Positions 1-6,348 are shown, counted from the first letter of the stretch. The stretch: DNA of 6,839 nt from an uncultured Pseudomonadota bacterium (GCA_946885605.1 CAMPGR010000168.1:1-6839); one strand, 5' to 3'. Translations and numbers: made by a program. The notes: generated by a model from the sequence alone, not told the origin.

Positions 1-32
1 GTCAGGTCGCCCTCCCCGTAGCGAACGACTCT

Positions 33-983
33 TCAGTGCACCGCTGAGTTGACGATCGGCGCGAGCGCTTCCCCGATCCGTTTTCCCTGGGCCTCGGTGA
101 TCATGCCGCCCAGGATCCGGGTGAAGCGCGCATCCTGAACGCCGGAGATGATGTACTGCCAGCGATAGGCGTCAAGCACTACACGGCCTACACGCTCGAT
201 TCCCCGGGGCGTGAGCGGCCGCCGGCAATGCGCGACGAAGTAGTCGGCATCCGCCTGCGCTTGAGCTTGCAGCATCCCGTCCACCGCACCGACGAGCGCG
301 ATGAGGTCGTCCACCGCCCGGTCGCGTTCCTCGGGTGTGACCTTTTCGTTCTCGCGCACCCATTCGAGCTCATCCAGTATCGCGTGCTGCGATTCTTCGC
401 GTGCGTGATACAGGAAGACGTCTTTCCACAGCTCGGAAGACTCGGCATCCGGCGCGATGCTCCGATGGTAATGGGCGAGGACGAAGAGTTCGATGCAGCA
501 GATCAGCGCGAGCACCGCCCACGTCGACTTGTCGAGCACGAGGCTCGCCACTTCGTTGGGCTGCGGCAGGAAAGCGTATCCGGCAGGCATGCCTTCGGCA
601 GCCAGGTGTTCCATCCGGCGAAACAGCTCCTGGTGCTTCAGCTCTTCATCGGTGAAGCGCACCAGCGCTTCGAGCGCCGTCTGGTCGCCGAGCCAGTGAT
701 CGCGGCTCACTTCCAGCACCTTCGCGCTGATGAAGCGCTCGACGAGGCCGAACATGTTGGCGTAGGTGCGGCCCTGGATCTGCGAGAGTCGCCGCCGCTC
801 CTCGTCATTCAGGAATTCGAGACGGCTCAACTGCGAGATGCCGTCGGGCAGGAACTTCTTCGAGAAGTCGAGCTTGCGCGCGCGGATCACGTCGCGCTCG
901 ATTTCCCAGCGGATGCGCTTCGAGACTTCGATGCACTTCGCGTAGCGCTGGACGTTTGGCAGGGCTGTGGGCGTGGCAATCAT
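33..983 (-). CDS. AurF/CmlI-like ferritin-fold diiron oxygenase
   Basis: This is a 316-aa soluble protein, close in length to AurF-type enzymes (about 330 aa). Two identically spaced motifs are visible: Glu82-x31-Glu114-x2-His117 and Glu165-x31-Glu197-x2-His200. An extra His193 sits four residues before Glu197. This reproduces the E, E..H, E, H...E..H ligand order known for the diiron N-oxygenases AurF and CmlI, which oxidise arylamines to nitro compounds with O2. The fold and metal site are therefore well supported. The substrate is not: N-oxygenation, hydroxylation or another O2-dependent reaction are all possible. No signal peptide is seen; the only hydrophobic stretch (about 155-170) is the helix carrying Glu165. 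I chose the ATG at 983 because GAAGGAGAG lies 4 bp upstream; the same frame stays open to an ATG at 1067 but that start has no comparable site. A 58-codon ORF ends 29 bp upstream on the same strand. Confidence 0.85.
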   Translation of the reverse strand: MIATPTALPNVQRYAKCIEVSKRIRWEIERDVIRARKLDFSKKFLPDGISQLSRLEFLNDEERRRLSQIQGRTYANMFGLVERFISAKVLEVSRDHWLGDQTALEALVRFTDEELKHQELFRRMEHLAAEGMPAGYAFLPQPNEVASLVLDKSTWAVLALICCIELFVLAHYHRSIAPDAESSELWKDVFLYHAREESQHAILDELEWVRENEKVTPEERDRAVDDLIALVGAVDGMLQAQAQADADYFVAHCRRPLTPRGIERVGRVVLDAYRWQYIISGVQDARFTRILGGMITEAQGKRIGEALAPIVNSAVH

Positions 984-987
984 GGCT

Positions 988-996
988 CTCTCCTTC
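988..996 (-). promoter_or_regulatory. Ribosome binding site of the diiron gene
   Basis: GAAGGAGAG on the minus strand, 4 bp before the ATG at 983. It is a near-consensus Shine-Dalgarno sequence and is the reason for preferring this start over the in-frame ATG at 1067, which would add 28 residues. Confidence 0.85.
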
Positions 997-1008
997 GGGT
1001 AGTGTTGA

Positions 1009-1022
1009 AGAATCAGGATTCT
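1009..1022. repeat. 14-bp perfect palindrome, possible operator
   Basis: AGAATCAGGATTCT has 6-bp arms (AGAATC/GATTCT) around a 2-bp centre. It lies 26-39 bp upstream of the diiron start codon and contains the stop codon of the small upstream ORF. The size and symmetry fit a dimeric repressor site, or a small RNA hairpin between the two reading frames. No regulator for it is encoded in this window, and a chance palindrome cannot be excluded. Confidence 0.35.
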
Positions 1023-1189
1023 GAAAGACTCGAGGCGAGACCCGATTCGACCCCGCGGGGGCTGCATCGGGCGCCGCAGCTGGGCGCGGGCACCTCGAGG
1101 AAGGCGCTTGAAGCGGGTACGGTGAAACCCGGCACGATCACGATCGACTCCGGTGCCAGGAATACCCCGTTATAAGGTGCCGTGCTCAC
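1013..1189 (-). CDS. Small 58-aa hypothetical protein upstream of the diiron gene
   Basis: A GTG-started frame of 58 codons ends in TGA at 1013, 29 bp before the diiron gene. It is preceded by AAGGAG with an ideal 6-bp spacer. The product starts MSTAPYNGVF and has a hydrophobic, Pro- and Val-rich first half (to about residue 36). Its Ser/Gly/Arg-rich second half carries two cysteines, Cys38 and Cys42 (C-x3-C). There is no recognisable domain, signal peptide or long membrane helix. By my count 42 of 58 codons end in G or C (about 72%), which is compatible with coding but looks lower than in the neighbouring large genes. It could be a partner or peptide substrate of the diiron enzyme, a leader ORF that couples its translation, a decayed remnant of a longer gene, or a chance frame. 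The strong ribosome binding site and tandem position are the main support. Confidence 0.45.
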   Translation of the reverse strand: MSTAPYNGVFLAPESIVIVPGFTVPASSAFLEVPAPSCGARCSPRGVESGLASSLSES

Positions 1190-1195
1190 TACTCG

Positions 1196-1201
1196 CTCCT
1201 T
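1196..1201 (-). promoter_or_regulatory. Ribosome binding site of the small ORF
   Basis: AAGGAG on the minus strand, 6 bp before the GTG at 1189. It matches the anti-Shine-Dalgarno consensus, has no other start codon to serve on that strand, and is the best single argument that the 58-codon frame is translated. Confidence 0.55.
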
Positions 1202-1280
1202 GTAGCCGCGGGTCCTTTCCGTGGCATGAGGGGCAGTCTAGGCGTGCCCGGTTTCGGAAGCATTGCTCCGCGCCATGGGT

Positions 1281-1300
1281 TTTGTATCAGTTTGTATCGG
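1281..1300 (+). promoter_or_regulatory. Tandem direct repeat, probable OmpR-type operator
   Basis: TTTGTATCAG followed directly by TTTGTATCGG: two 10-bp units with nine identical positions, phased at one helical turn. OmpR/PhoB-family regulators bind head-to-tail repeats with 10-11 bp spacing as tandem dimers, and this repeat overlaps the -35 region of the OmpR-family gene at 1350. Autoregulation is inferred. The site also lies in the 160-bp region shared with the divergent diiron unit, so it could act on both sides. Confidence 0.45.
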
Positions 1301-1318
1301 GAGGCCGGCGGGTATAAT
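1291..1318 (+). promoter_or_regulatory. Sigma-70-type promoter of the response regulator gene
   Basis: A perfect TATAAT at 1313-1318 with a poor -35 region (TTTGTA at 1291-1296, 16-bp spacer). Transcription would start near 1325, about 25 bp before the chosen ATG at 1350. It would leave only a few bases before the alternative ATG at 1332. A good -10 with a weak -35 covered by a direct repeat is the layout of activator-dependent promoters of PhoB/OmpR type. Confidence 0.55.
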
Positions 1319-1349
1319 CGTGACAGTCGGGATGCGCAGGAAAACGCTC

Positions 1350-2066
1350 ATGGCGGACAACGGATGCGTTCTCATCGTCGAGGATGACGCTGCGGTGAGG
1401 GACATGATCGCCGAGTACCTCGCGAGCCACGGTTACTCGATACAGCAGGCGGACGACGGAGCCGCCATGCGCAAGGAGATCGAGCGCCACCCGCCTGATG
1501 TCGTCCTGCTCGACGTGCGCCTGCCGGGCGAGGACGGCCTCACGCTCGCCCGCTATCTGCGCGAGCGCTATGACATCGGAATCATCATGGTGACCGCAGC
1601 CGGCGAAGTCATCGACCGCGTGGTGGGGCTCGAGATCGGCGCCGACGACTATGTGACCAAGCCGTTCGATCCGCGCGAGCTCCTCGCACGGCTGAAGAGC
1701 GTGATGCGCAGGATGCAGGCGAAAGCGCCCGCGGCGCCCACGGGGCACTCCGCGCAACGTATACCGGTCGGCCGCTGCGCGCTCGATCTCGGCTCGCACC
1801 AGCTCTTCGACGGCGAGGGGCAGGAGGTGCCGATCACGACGATGGAATACGAGCTGCTCAAGACTTTCGTCGAGCATCCCAACAAGGTGCTCACGCGCGA
1901 CCAGATTCTCACCCTCACCCGCAATCGCGAGTGGGAGCCCTTCGACCGCTCGATCGATATCCGCATCGCCCGGCTCCGCCGCAAGATCGAGGCGGATCCC
2001 GACAAGCCGCAGGCGATCCGCACCATGCGCGGCGCCGGATACATGTTCGTGCCGGGACGCACCTGA
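1350..2066 (+). CDS. OmpR/PhoB-family response regulator
   Basis: A 238-aa two-domain transcription regulator. The N-terminal receiver domain (about 5-118) has the acidic pocket Glu11-Asp12-Asp13, phosphoacceptor Asp54 in LLDVRLP, Thr81 and Lys103 in KPF. The C-terminal winged helix (about 138-234) has a recognition segment near 198-212 (FDRSIDIRIARLRRKIE) and the closing GYMF wing, very like OmpR. Phosphorylation should drive dimerisation on direct repeats such as those at 1281-1300. I chose the ATG at 1350 because AGGAAA lies about 8 bp upstream and the TATAAT box leaves it a normal leader; the in-frame ATG at 1332 would add six residues and sit at the expected transcript start. The hybrid kinase gene follows on the same strand after 112 bp and is the obvious candidate partner. 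The regulated genes are unknown, though the divergent diiron unit is a plausible target. Confidence 0.93.
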   Translation: MADNGCVLIVEDDAAVRDMIAEYLASHGYSIQQADDGAAMRKEIERHPPDVVLLDVRLPGEDGLTLARYLRERYDIGIIMVTAAGEVIDRVVGLEIGADDYVTKPFDPRELLARLKSVMRRMQAKAPAAPTGHSAQRIPVGRCALDLGSHQLFDGEGQEVPITTMEYELLKTFVEHPNKVLTRDQILTLTRNREWEPFDRSIDIRIARLRRKIEADPDKPQAIRTMRGAGYMFVPGRT

Positions 2067-2067
2067 A

Positions 2068-2093
2068 GCGCGCTCTCTGCGGCGCGCGTGTTT
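2068..2093 (+). terminator. Possible weak terminator after the response regulator
   Basis: Two GCGCGC arms (2068-2073 and 2082-2087) can pair around an 8-base loop directly after the stop codon, followed by GTGTTTC. The stem is strong but the T run is short and interrupted, so termination may be partial. If active it would separate the regulator from the kinase, which fits the separate promoter seen downstream. Confidence 0.3.
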
Positions 2094-2126
2094 CAATTGT
2101 TTCTGGCGTGTAACACTTGCCCGCGC

Positions 2127-2141
2127 TGGCACTATCGTTGC
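2127..2141 (+). promoter_or_regulatory. Sigma-54 (-24/-12) promoter of the hybrid kinase gene
   Basis: TGGCAC at 2127-2132 and TTGC at 2138-2141 give TGGCAC-N5-TTGC. This matches the conserved part of the RpoN consensus TGGCACG-N4-TTGC, with the invariant GG and GC exactly 10 bp apart; the only change is T for G after TGGCAC. Transcription would start near 2153, about 26 bp before the ATG at 2179, with GAGG at 2167-2170 as ribosome binding site. A short palindrome GTGTAACAC (2108-2116) and a TGTTTC direct repeat (2089-2103) lie just upstream. The required AAA+ activator is not encoded in this window. Confidence 0.6.
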
Positions 2142-2178
2142 CTATACTGATCCCGGACACCTGAGCGAGGCGCAGCAA

Positions 2179-5100
2179 ATGGACACGGGATCCGGCTCTG
2201 CGAAGCGGCTGCTGAGGCACGCGGCGCACGGCGTCATACTGCTCGGCGAAGCGATCGAGGACTGCAACGAGGCCGCGTGCCGCATCCTGCGATGCTCGCG
2301 CGACGCGCTGATCGGGCAGTCGCTCATCGGATTGTCGCCACCGATACAGGCGGACGGCACGCTTTCGTCCGAGCGCTGGGCGCGGCGTGTGCACGCGGCA
2401 CGCGCCGGCCTGCAGCAGTGGTTCCAATGGCAGTTCCGCAGCGATGGCGCCGGCGACGTTCACGCGCTGGTGCACTTGAGCTCGACGCCCAGAGACGGTG
2501 TACCGGTGGTGATTGCGGAAGTGCACGATCTGTCGGGCATATCCGGCGCGGGCTGGGTGCAGAAGGAAAGCGAAGCGCGCGTGAGGAACGTGCTCGAGCA
2601 CGCAAAGCCCATCATCTTTGTGAAGGATCGGGACGGGCGCTACATCTTCGTCAACCACGAGCTCGAGCGCATCGTGCGACGGCCCGCGCACGAGATCATC
2701 GGTCGTACCGACCACGAGCTGTGGCGCTCCGCGCTCGCCGAGCGCCTGCGCCGGAACGATCTGCAGGTGCTCGAGCAGCGGCAGGCGATCGAGTTCCAGG
2801 TGAGCGACAACTTCGCAGATCAGCAGCGAACGTTCCTCTCGTTCAAGTTCCCGCTCTTCGATCCCGACGGCAGCCCGTATGCGGTGTGCGGCATCGCGAC
2901 CGACATCTCGGAGCGCAAGCAGCTCGAGGACGCATTGCGTGGAGCCGCGCTCGCGGTATCGAGCGCGCAGGGCGCGACCGTCTTCCAGGAGCTCGTGCGC
3001 TATCTCGCGGCGACGCTCAAGCTCGACTGCGCGCTCATCGCCGTGCCGAAGGACGCCACGGCGTGCGACATGCGCGTGCTCGCGTTCTATCTCGACAGCG
3101 AGATTCGCGAGAACTTCGAGTATCCGATCGCCGGCACGCCGTGCGAAACGGTGATGGGGCAGGCCTTCCGCATCTATCCCTCGCAGCTCGCCGCCAATTT
3201 CCCGCTCGATCAGGATTTCGCCCACCTGGGATTCCAAAGCTACGCCGGCTTCCCGATCAACGACTCGACCGGCAAGCCGCTCGGCTTGATCGCCGCCGTC
3301 TCGCGCAAGCCGATGGAAGAGCCGCAGTTCATCGAATCGGTGCTGAAGATCTTCGCCGTGCGGGCCGCCGCGGAGCTCGAGCGCATGCGCTCGGAAGAGG
3401 CGCTGCGGACGTCGGAGGCCAGTTACCGCGCGATCTTCGAGGCGGCGGAGGACGCGATCTTCATCCACGACTGGGATACCGGCGCCATCGTCGATGTGAA
3501 CCCGACGGCTTGCGCGGCCTACGGCTATACGCCGGAGGAGATGAAACGGATCACGGTCGCCGACATCAGCTCCGGCGAGCACCCGTACACCATGGAAGAG
3601 GCGGCGAAGCTCCTCGACCGCGCCCGGTCGGGCGAGCCCTTGCGCTTCGAGTGGCATCGCCGCAACAAGGACGGGACCCTGCACTGGGACGAGGTCGTGC
3701 TGAAGAGAGCGGTCATCGCGGGCAAGCCGCGCATCGTCGCCTTCACGCGCGAGATCACCGAACGCAAGCTCGCGGAGCAGGCGCTTCGGGCAAGCGAAGA
3801 GCACTACCGTGCTATTTTCAACGCCTCCTCCGAAGGCCTCGTGCTGCGCGACGCGGAATTCCGGGTGGTGGACGTGAACCCCGCCTTTCTCGCCATGACG
3901 GGTTACTCGCGCGAAGAAGTGCTCAATGCGCAGCGCGTGCTCACCATGCCGGTCAACGACATCGAGCGCGCGCGGGAGCTGCAGCGCCGCGCGCTCTCCG
4001 GCGAGAACGTGCACATCGAGGGCAAGGGCGTGCGCCGCGACGGCACGCAATATGATTGCGAGGTGAACCTCGCGCCGATGCAGTTCCGCGGGCGGCCGCA
4101 CGTGCTCGGGATAGTGCGCGACATCAGTGCCCGCAAGCAAGCCGAGGCGCGGCGCGAGCAGCTCGAAGCGCAGCTCAGGCAGGCGCAGAAAATGGAAGCG
4201 ATCGGCCAGGTGACCGGCGGCATCGCGCACGACTTCAACAATCTGCTCACCAGCATCATGGGCTACATCGTGCTCGCCACCGAGCGCGAGGCGGCGCACG
4301 GCGATGCGAAGCTCGCGAAGTACCTCGAGCAGGCGCACCTTTCCTGCGCTCGCGCACGCGATCTCATCCAGCAGATGCTCACCTTCAGCCGCGGACAGCG
4401 GGGCGAGCCGCGACCGCTTTCGCTGGGGCCCTGCGTGAAAGAGTCGGTCAAGCTGCTGCGCTCCTCGCTGCCCGCCACGGTGGAAATCGAGAGCGACCTC
4501 GCGCGCGACGTGTCCGCCGTGCTGCTCGACCCGGTACAGCTCGACCAGATACTGCTCAATCTCTGCATCAATGCGCGCGATGCCATGGGCGGCATCGGCG
4601 CGATACGCGTTGCGGTTCAGCCGCTCCACGCGTCCGAACTCCTGTGCGCCTCGTGCCGCAAGAGCCTCTCGGGACGCTTCGTCGAGCTGGCGGTCGGCGA
4701 CAACGGTCCCGGCATCGCGCCCGAGGTGCTCGACCGGATGTTCGAGCCTTTCTTCTCGACGAAGGAAGTAGGCAAGGGAAGCGGCATGGGGCTCGCGACC
4801 GTTCACGGCATCGTGCACGAGCACGGCGGACACGTGGTCGTCGAAACCGCGCCCGGACAGGGCGCCCGCTTTCGTATCCTCCTTCCCCCGCTGCAGGTCG
4901 ACAAAGGCGGCGCGGTGGCGCCCGCCGAGTGCGGAGAGCGCGCCACGGCGCCCCGCGACGCCCTCCAGGGGCGCGTGCTCGTCGTCGACGACGAGGATTC
5001 GGTCGCCGAATTCATGCGCGATCTGCTCGAGAGCTGGGGACTTCACGTCGAGTCCGCGTCCAACGCGGCGGAAGCGCATGCGCTCTTCTCTCGCGCGCGC

Positions 5101-5367
5101 TACGATCTCGTCATTACCGATCAGACGATGCCACGCGGGACCGGGCTCGAGCTGGCGCGCGAGCTGCTCGCGCTGCAGCCGCAATTGCCGGTGATCCTCT
5201 ATACCGGTTTCGGGGAAGGCATCGCGCAGGAGAATACCGCTGCGGCGGGAATACGGGCGTTCCTGAGAAAACCGCTGGAGCCGCAAGCGCTCTTCAACCT
5301 GCTGAAGGCTCATCTGCGTGCCGCGGCTGCGCCGGCCGAGGCGGCCCGGGCCGCGGGCGATCGCTGA
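2179..5367 (+). CDS. Soluble hybrid histidine kinase, PAS-PAS-GAF-PAS-PAS-HisKA-HATPase-REC
   Basis: A 1062-aa sensor kinase with no membrane segment or signal peptide, so it should sense in the cytoplasm. By residue: PAS1 about 8-125, PAS2 132-250 (ending TDISERK), GAF about 258-402, PAS3 415-530 (ending EITERK), PAS4 542-653 (ending RDISARK), a short coiled linker, and the phosphorylated His684 in GIAHDFNNLL. The ATPase domain (about 780-895) has the N box around Asn798, the G1 box DNGPGI at 841-846 and the G2 box GKGSGMGL at 865-872. The C-terminal receiver (about 930-1045) has Asp937/Asp938, phosphoacceptor Asp981, Thr1009 and Lys1031. A Cys823-x2-Cys826 pair lies inside the ATPase domain. 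There is no histidine phosphotransfer domain, so passing phosphate from the receiver to another regulator would need a separate Hpt protein, or His684 phosphorylates the neighbouring OmpR-type regulator directly. Ligands of the sensor domains cannot be read from sequence. The start at 2179 has GAGG 8 bp upstream and follows the sigma-54-type promoter. Confidence 0.95.
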   Translation: MDTGSGSAKRLLRHAAHGVILLGEAIEDCNEAACRILRCSRDALIGQSLIGLSPPIQADGTLSSERWARRVHAARAGLQQWFQWQFRSDGAGDVHALVHLSSTPRDGVPVVIAEVHDLSGISGAGWVQKESEARVRNVLEHAKPIIFVKDRDGRYIFVNHELERIVRRPAHEIIGRTDHELWRSALAERLRRNDLQVLEQRQAIEFQVSDNFADQQRTFLSFKFPLFDPDGSPYAVCGIATDISERKQLEDALRGAALAVSSAQGATVFQELVRYLAATLKLDCALIAVPKDATACDMRVLAFYLDSEIRENFEYPIAGTPCETVMGQAFRIYPSQLAANFPLDQDFAHLGFQSYAGFPINDSTGKPLGLIAAVSRKPMEEPQFIESVLKIFAVRAAAELERMRSEEALRTSEASYRAIFEAAEDAIFIHDWDTGAIVDVNPTACAAYGYTPEEMKRITVADISSGEHPYTMEEAAKLLDRARSGEPLRFEWHRRNKDGTLHWDEVVLKRAVIAGKPRIVAFTREITERKLAEQALRASEEHYRAIFNASSEGLVLRDAEFRVVDVNPAFLAMTGYSREEVLNAQRVLTMPVNDIERARELQRRALSGENVHIEGKGVRRDGTQYDCEVNLAPMQFRGRPHVLGIVRDISARKQAEARREQLEAQLRQAQKMEAIGQVTGGIAHDFNNLLTSIMGYIVLATEREAAHGDAKLAKYLEQAHLSCARARDLIQQMLTFSRGQRGEPRPLSLGPCVKESVKLLRSSLPATVEIESDLARDVSAVLLDPVQLDQILLNLCINARDAMGGIGAIRVAVQPLHASELLCASCRKSLSGRFVELAVGDNGPGIAPEVLDRMFEPFFSTKEVGKGSGMGLATVHGIVHEHGGHVVVETAPGQGARFRILLPPLQVDKGGAVAPAECGERATAPRDALQGRVLVVDDEDSVAEFMRDLLESWGLHVESASNAAEAHALFSRARYDLVITDQTMPRGTGLELARELLALQPQLPVILYTGFGEGIAQENTAAAGIRAFLRKPLEPQALFNLLKAHLRAAAAPAEAARAAGDR

Positions 5368-5392
5368 TCCGGCTCTTCCTCTTCCCGCTTTT
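5353..5392 (+). terminator. Possible weak terminator at the convergent junction
   Basis: GCGGG (5353-5357) can pair with CCCGC (5384-5388), which is followed by TTTT across the 23-bp gap between the kinase stop and the opposing gene's stop. The stem is only 5 bp and the loop 26 bases, so this is a weak call; no better hairpin is seen for either strand. Confidence 0.2.
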
Positions 5393-6332
5393 ACATCGGC
5401 GTGAGCAGCGGCTCGCCGGCGAAGTGCGCGCGCAGGTTCGCGAGAAGCTTGCGCCCGCGCTCTTCGCGTATCTCCTGCGTAGAGGAGCCCATGTGCGGCT
5501 GCAGGACGATGTTGTCCATCGCCATCAGCTCTTGCGGGACATTGGGCTCATCCCAGAAAACGTCGAGCGCCGCGCCGGCGATGCGGCCCGCCTTCAGCGC
5601 AGCAATCAGCGCTTCCCGGTTCACCACCGGCCCGCGCGCGACGTTGACGAGAAATGCTTCGGGTCCCAGTGCCTCGAGTATCCGATCGTCGACGAGGTTG
5701 CGGGTGGCCTCGGTGAGCGGACAGCAGAGCACCAGACAATCGCAAGCCCTCGCCATCGCCTCGAGATCGGCATGGTAGGGATAGGGCGCGTCTTCCTTGC
5801 GATGCGGGCCGAAATAGCACGGCGCCATGCCGAAGGCTTCCGCGCGCCGCGCGATGTTTCGCCCGATTCTGCCGAGACCCACGATGCCGCACGTCTTGCC
5901 GCCCAGCTCGCGGCCCACCGGCGGCGGCCCCTCCGGCCACTTGCCGGCACGCACGTAGCGGTCGCTCGCGCAGATGCGCCGCACTACGGCGATGACGAGC
6001 CCGATCGCGAGATCCGCGACAGTGTCCGCGATCGCGTCGCGCGTATTGGTGACCGCAATGCCGCGCTCGCGCGCGCACGCGAGATCGACCGTGCCGTGCG
6101 GCGTGCCGAAGCAGGCGACGATCTCGAGCCGCGGCAGGGCGTCGATGAGCGGACGCGAGCAACCCGCGAGCCCGGTCGTCACCACCCCGCGCACGCGCGC
6201 CGCTATCTCGCGTACAAAGGCCTCGCGGTCAGGCGCGGTCCACAGCCGGTGCAGCGTGAATTCGCGCTCCAGCGCGGCAAGCGCCGGCGCGTGGATCGGG
6301 GCGGTGACGAGCAGCTCGGGCCGGGCGGACAC
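5391..6332 (-). CDS. D-2-hydroxyacid dehydrogenase, glyoxylate/hydroxypyruvate reductase type
   Basis: A 313-aa cytosolic oxidoreductase of full family length that should interconvert a 2-keto acid and a D-2-hydroxy acid. The nucleotide-binding loop is GLGRIG (152-157). The catalytic set is Arg233 (NVARGP), Glu262 (DEPNVP) and His280 (QPHMGSST). The Asp that usually ends the second beta strand of NAD-dependent members is Gly175 here, followed by Pro-His-Arg-Lys, which favours NADP(H). The stretches YPYHADLE, CPLTEATRN and the ALGP segment resemble hydroxyphenylpyruvate/hydroxypyruvate reductases. The usual substrate loop V-G-x-D reads Thr77-Pro-His-Gly80, so the true substrate may differ. It starts at a GTG only 16 bp after the cupin stop codon, with a weak GCGGGAA-type binding site, which suggests translation coupled to the cupin gene on one transcript. 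It converges on the kinase gene with a 23-bp gap. Confidence 0.9.
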   Translation of the reverse strand: MSARPELLVTAPIHAPALAALEREFTLHRLWTAPDREAFVREIAARVRGVVTTGLAGCSRPLIDALPRLEIVACFGTPHGTVDLACARERGIAVTNTRDAIADTVADLAIGLVIAVVRRICASDRYVRAGKWPEGPPPVGRELGGKTCGIVGLGRIGRNIARRAEAFGMAPCYFGPHRKEDAPYPYHADLEAMARACDCLVLCCPLTEATRNLVDDRILEALGPEAFLVNVARGPVVNREALIAALKAGRIAGAALDVFWDEPNVPQELMAMDNIVLQPHMGSSTQEIREERGRKLLANLRAHFAGEPLLTPM

Positions 6333-6348
6333 GCTAAGCCGTTCCCGC

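Noticed and set aside
1169..1174. TATAAC on the minus strand as a -10 box for the diiron gene.
   Set aside because: There is no -35 at a proper distance, and the hexamer falls inside codons 6-7 of the small ORF whose ribosome binding site is upstream. The promoter of this unit more likely lies in 1202-1340 but is not clear.
228..1175. A 315-codon plus-strand frame opposite the diiron gene.
   Set aside because: It is antisense to a protein with an intact seven-ligand metal site and shows no motif or ribosome binding site of its own.
1235..1255. GGCAC...TGC on the minus strand as a second sigma-54 promoter for the small ORF and diiron unit.
   Set aside because: The GG and GC are 12 bp apart instead of the required 10, and RpoN promoters do not tolerate that spacing.
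2143..2148. TATACT as a sigma-70 -10 box for the kinase.
   Set aside because: No -35 is found at 15-19 bp (the nearest TTGCCC is 20 bp away) and there is no extended -10. It overlaps the end of a far better sigma-54 match.
1915..5313. A very long open frame (over 1100 codons) on the minus strand opposite the kinase gene.
   Set aside because: It is antisense to a clear multidomain kinase and mirrors its codon bias. The product is Arg/Leu/Val/His-rich with no recognisable domain, and it runs through the end of the response regulator gene. High GC suppresses stop codons in this frame.
5341..5354. Perfect palindrome GCGGCCCGGGCCGC near the 3' end of the kinase gene.
   Set aside because: It encodes part of an Ala/Arg-rich C-terminal tail in GC-rich DNA, has no T run, and is readily explained by codon use.
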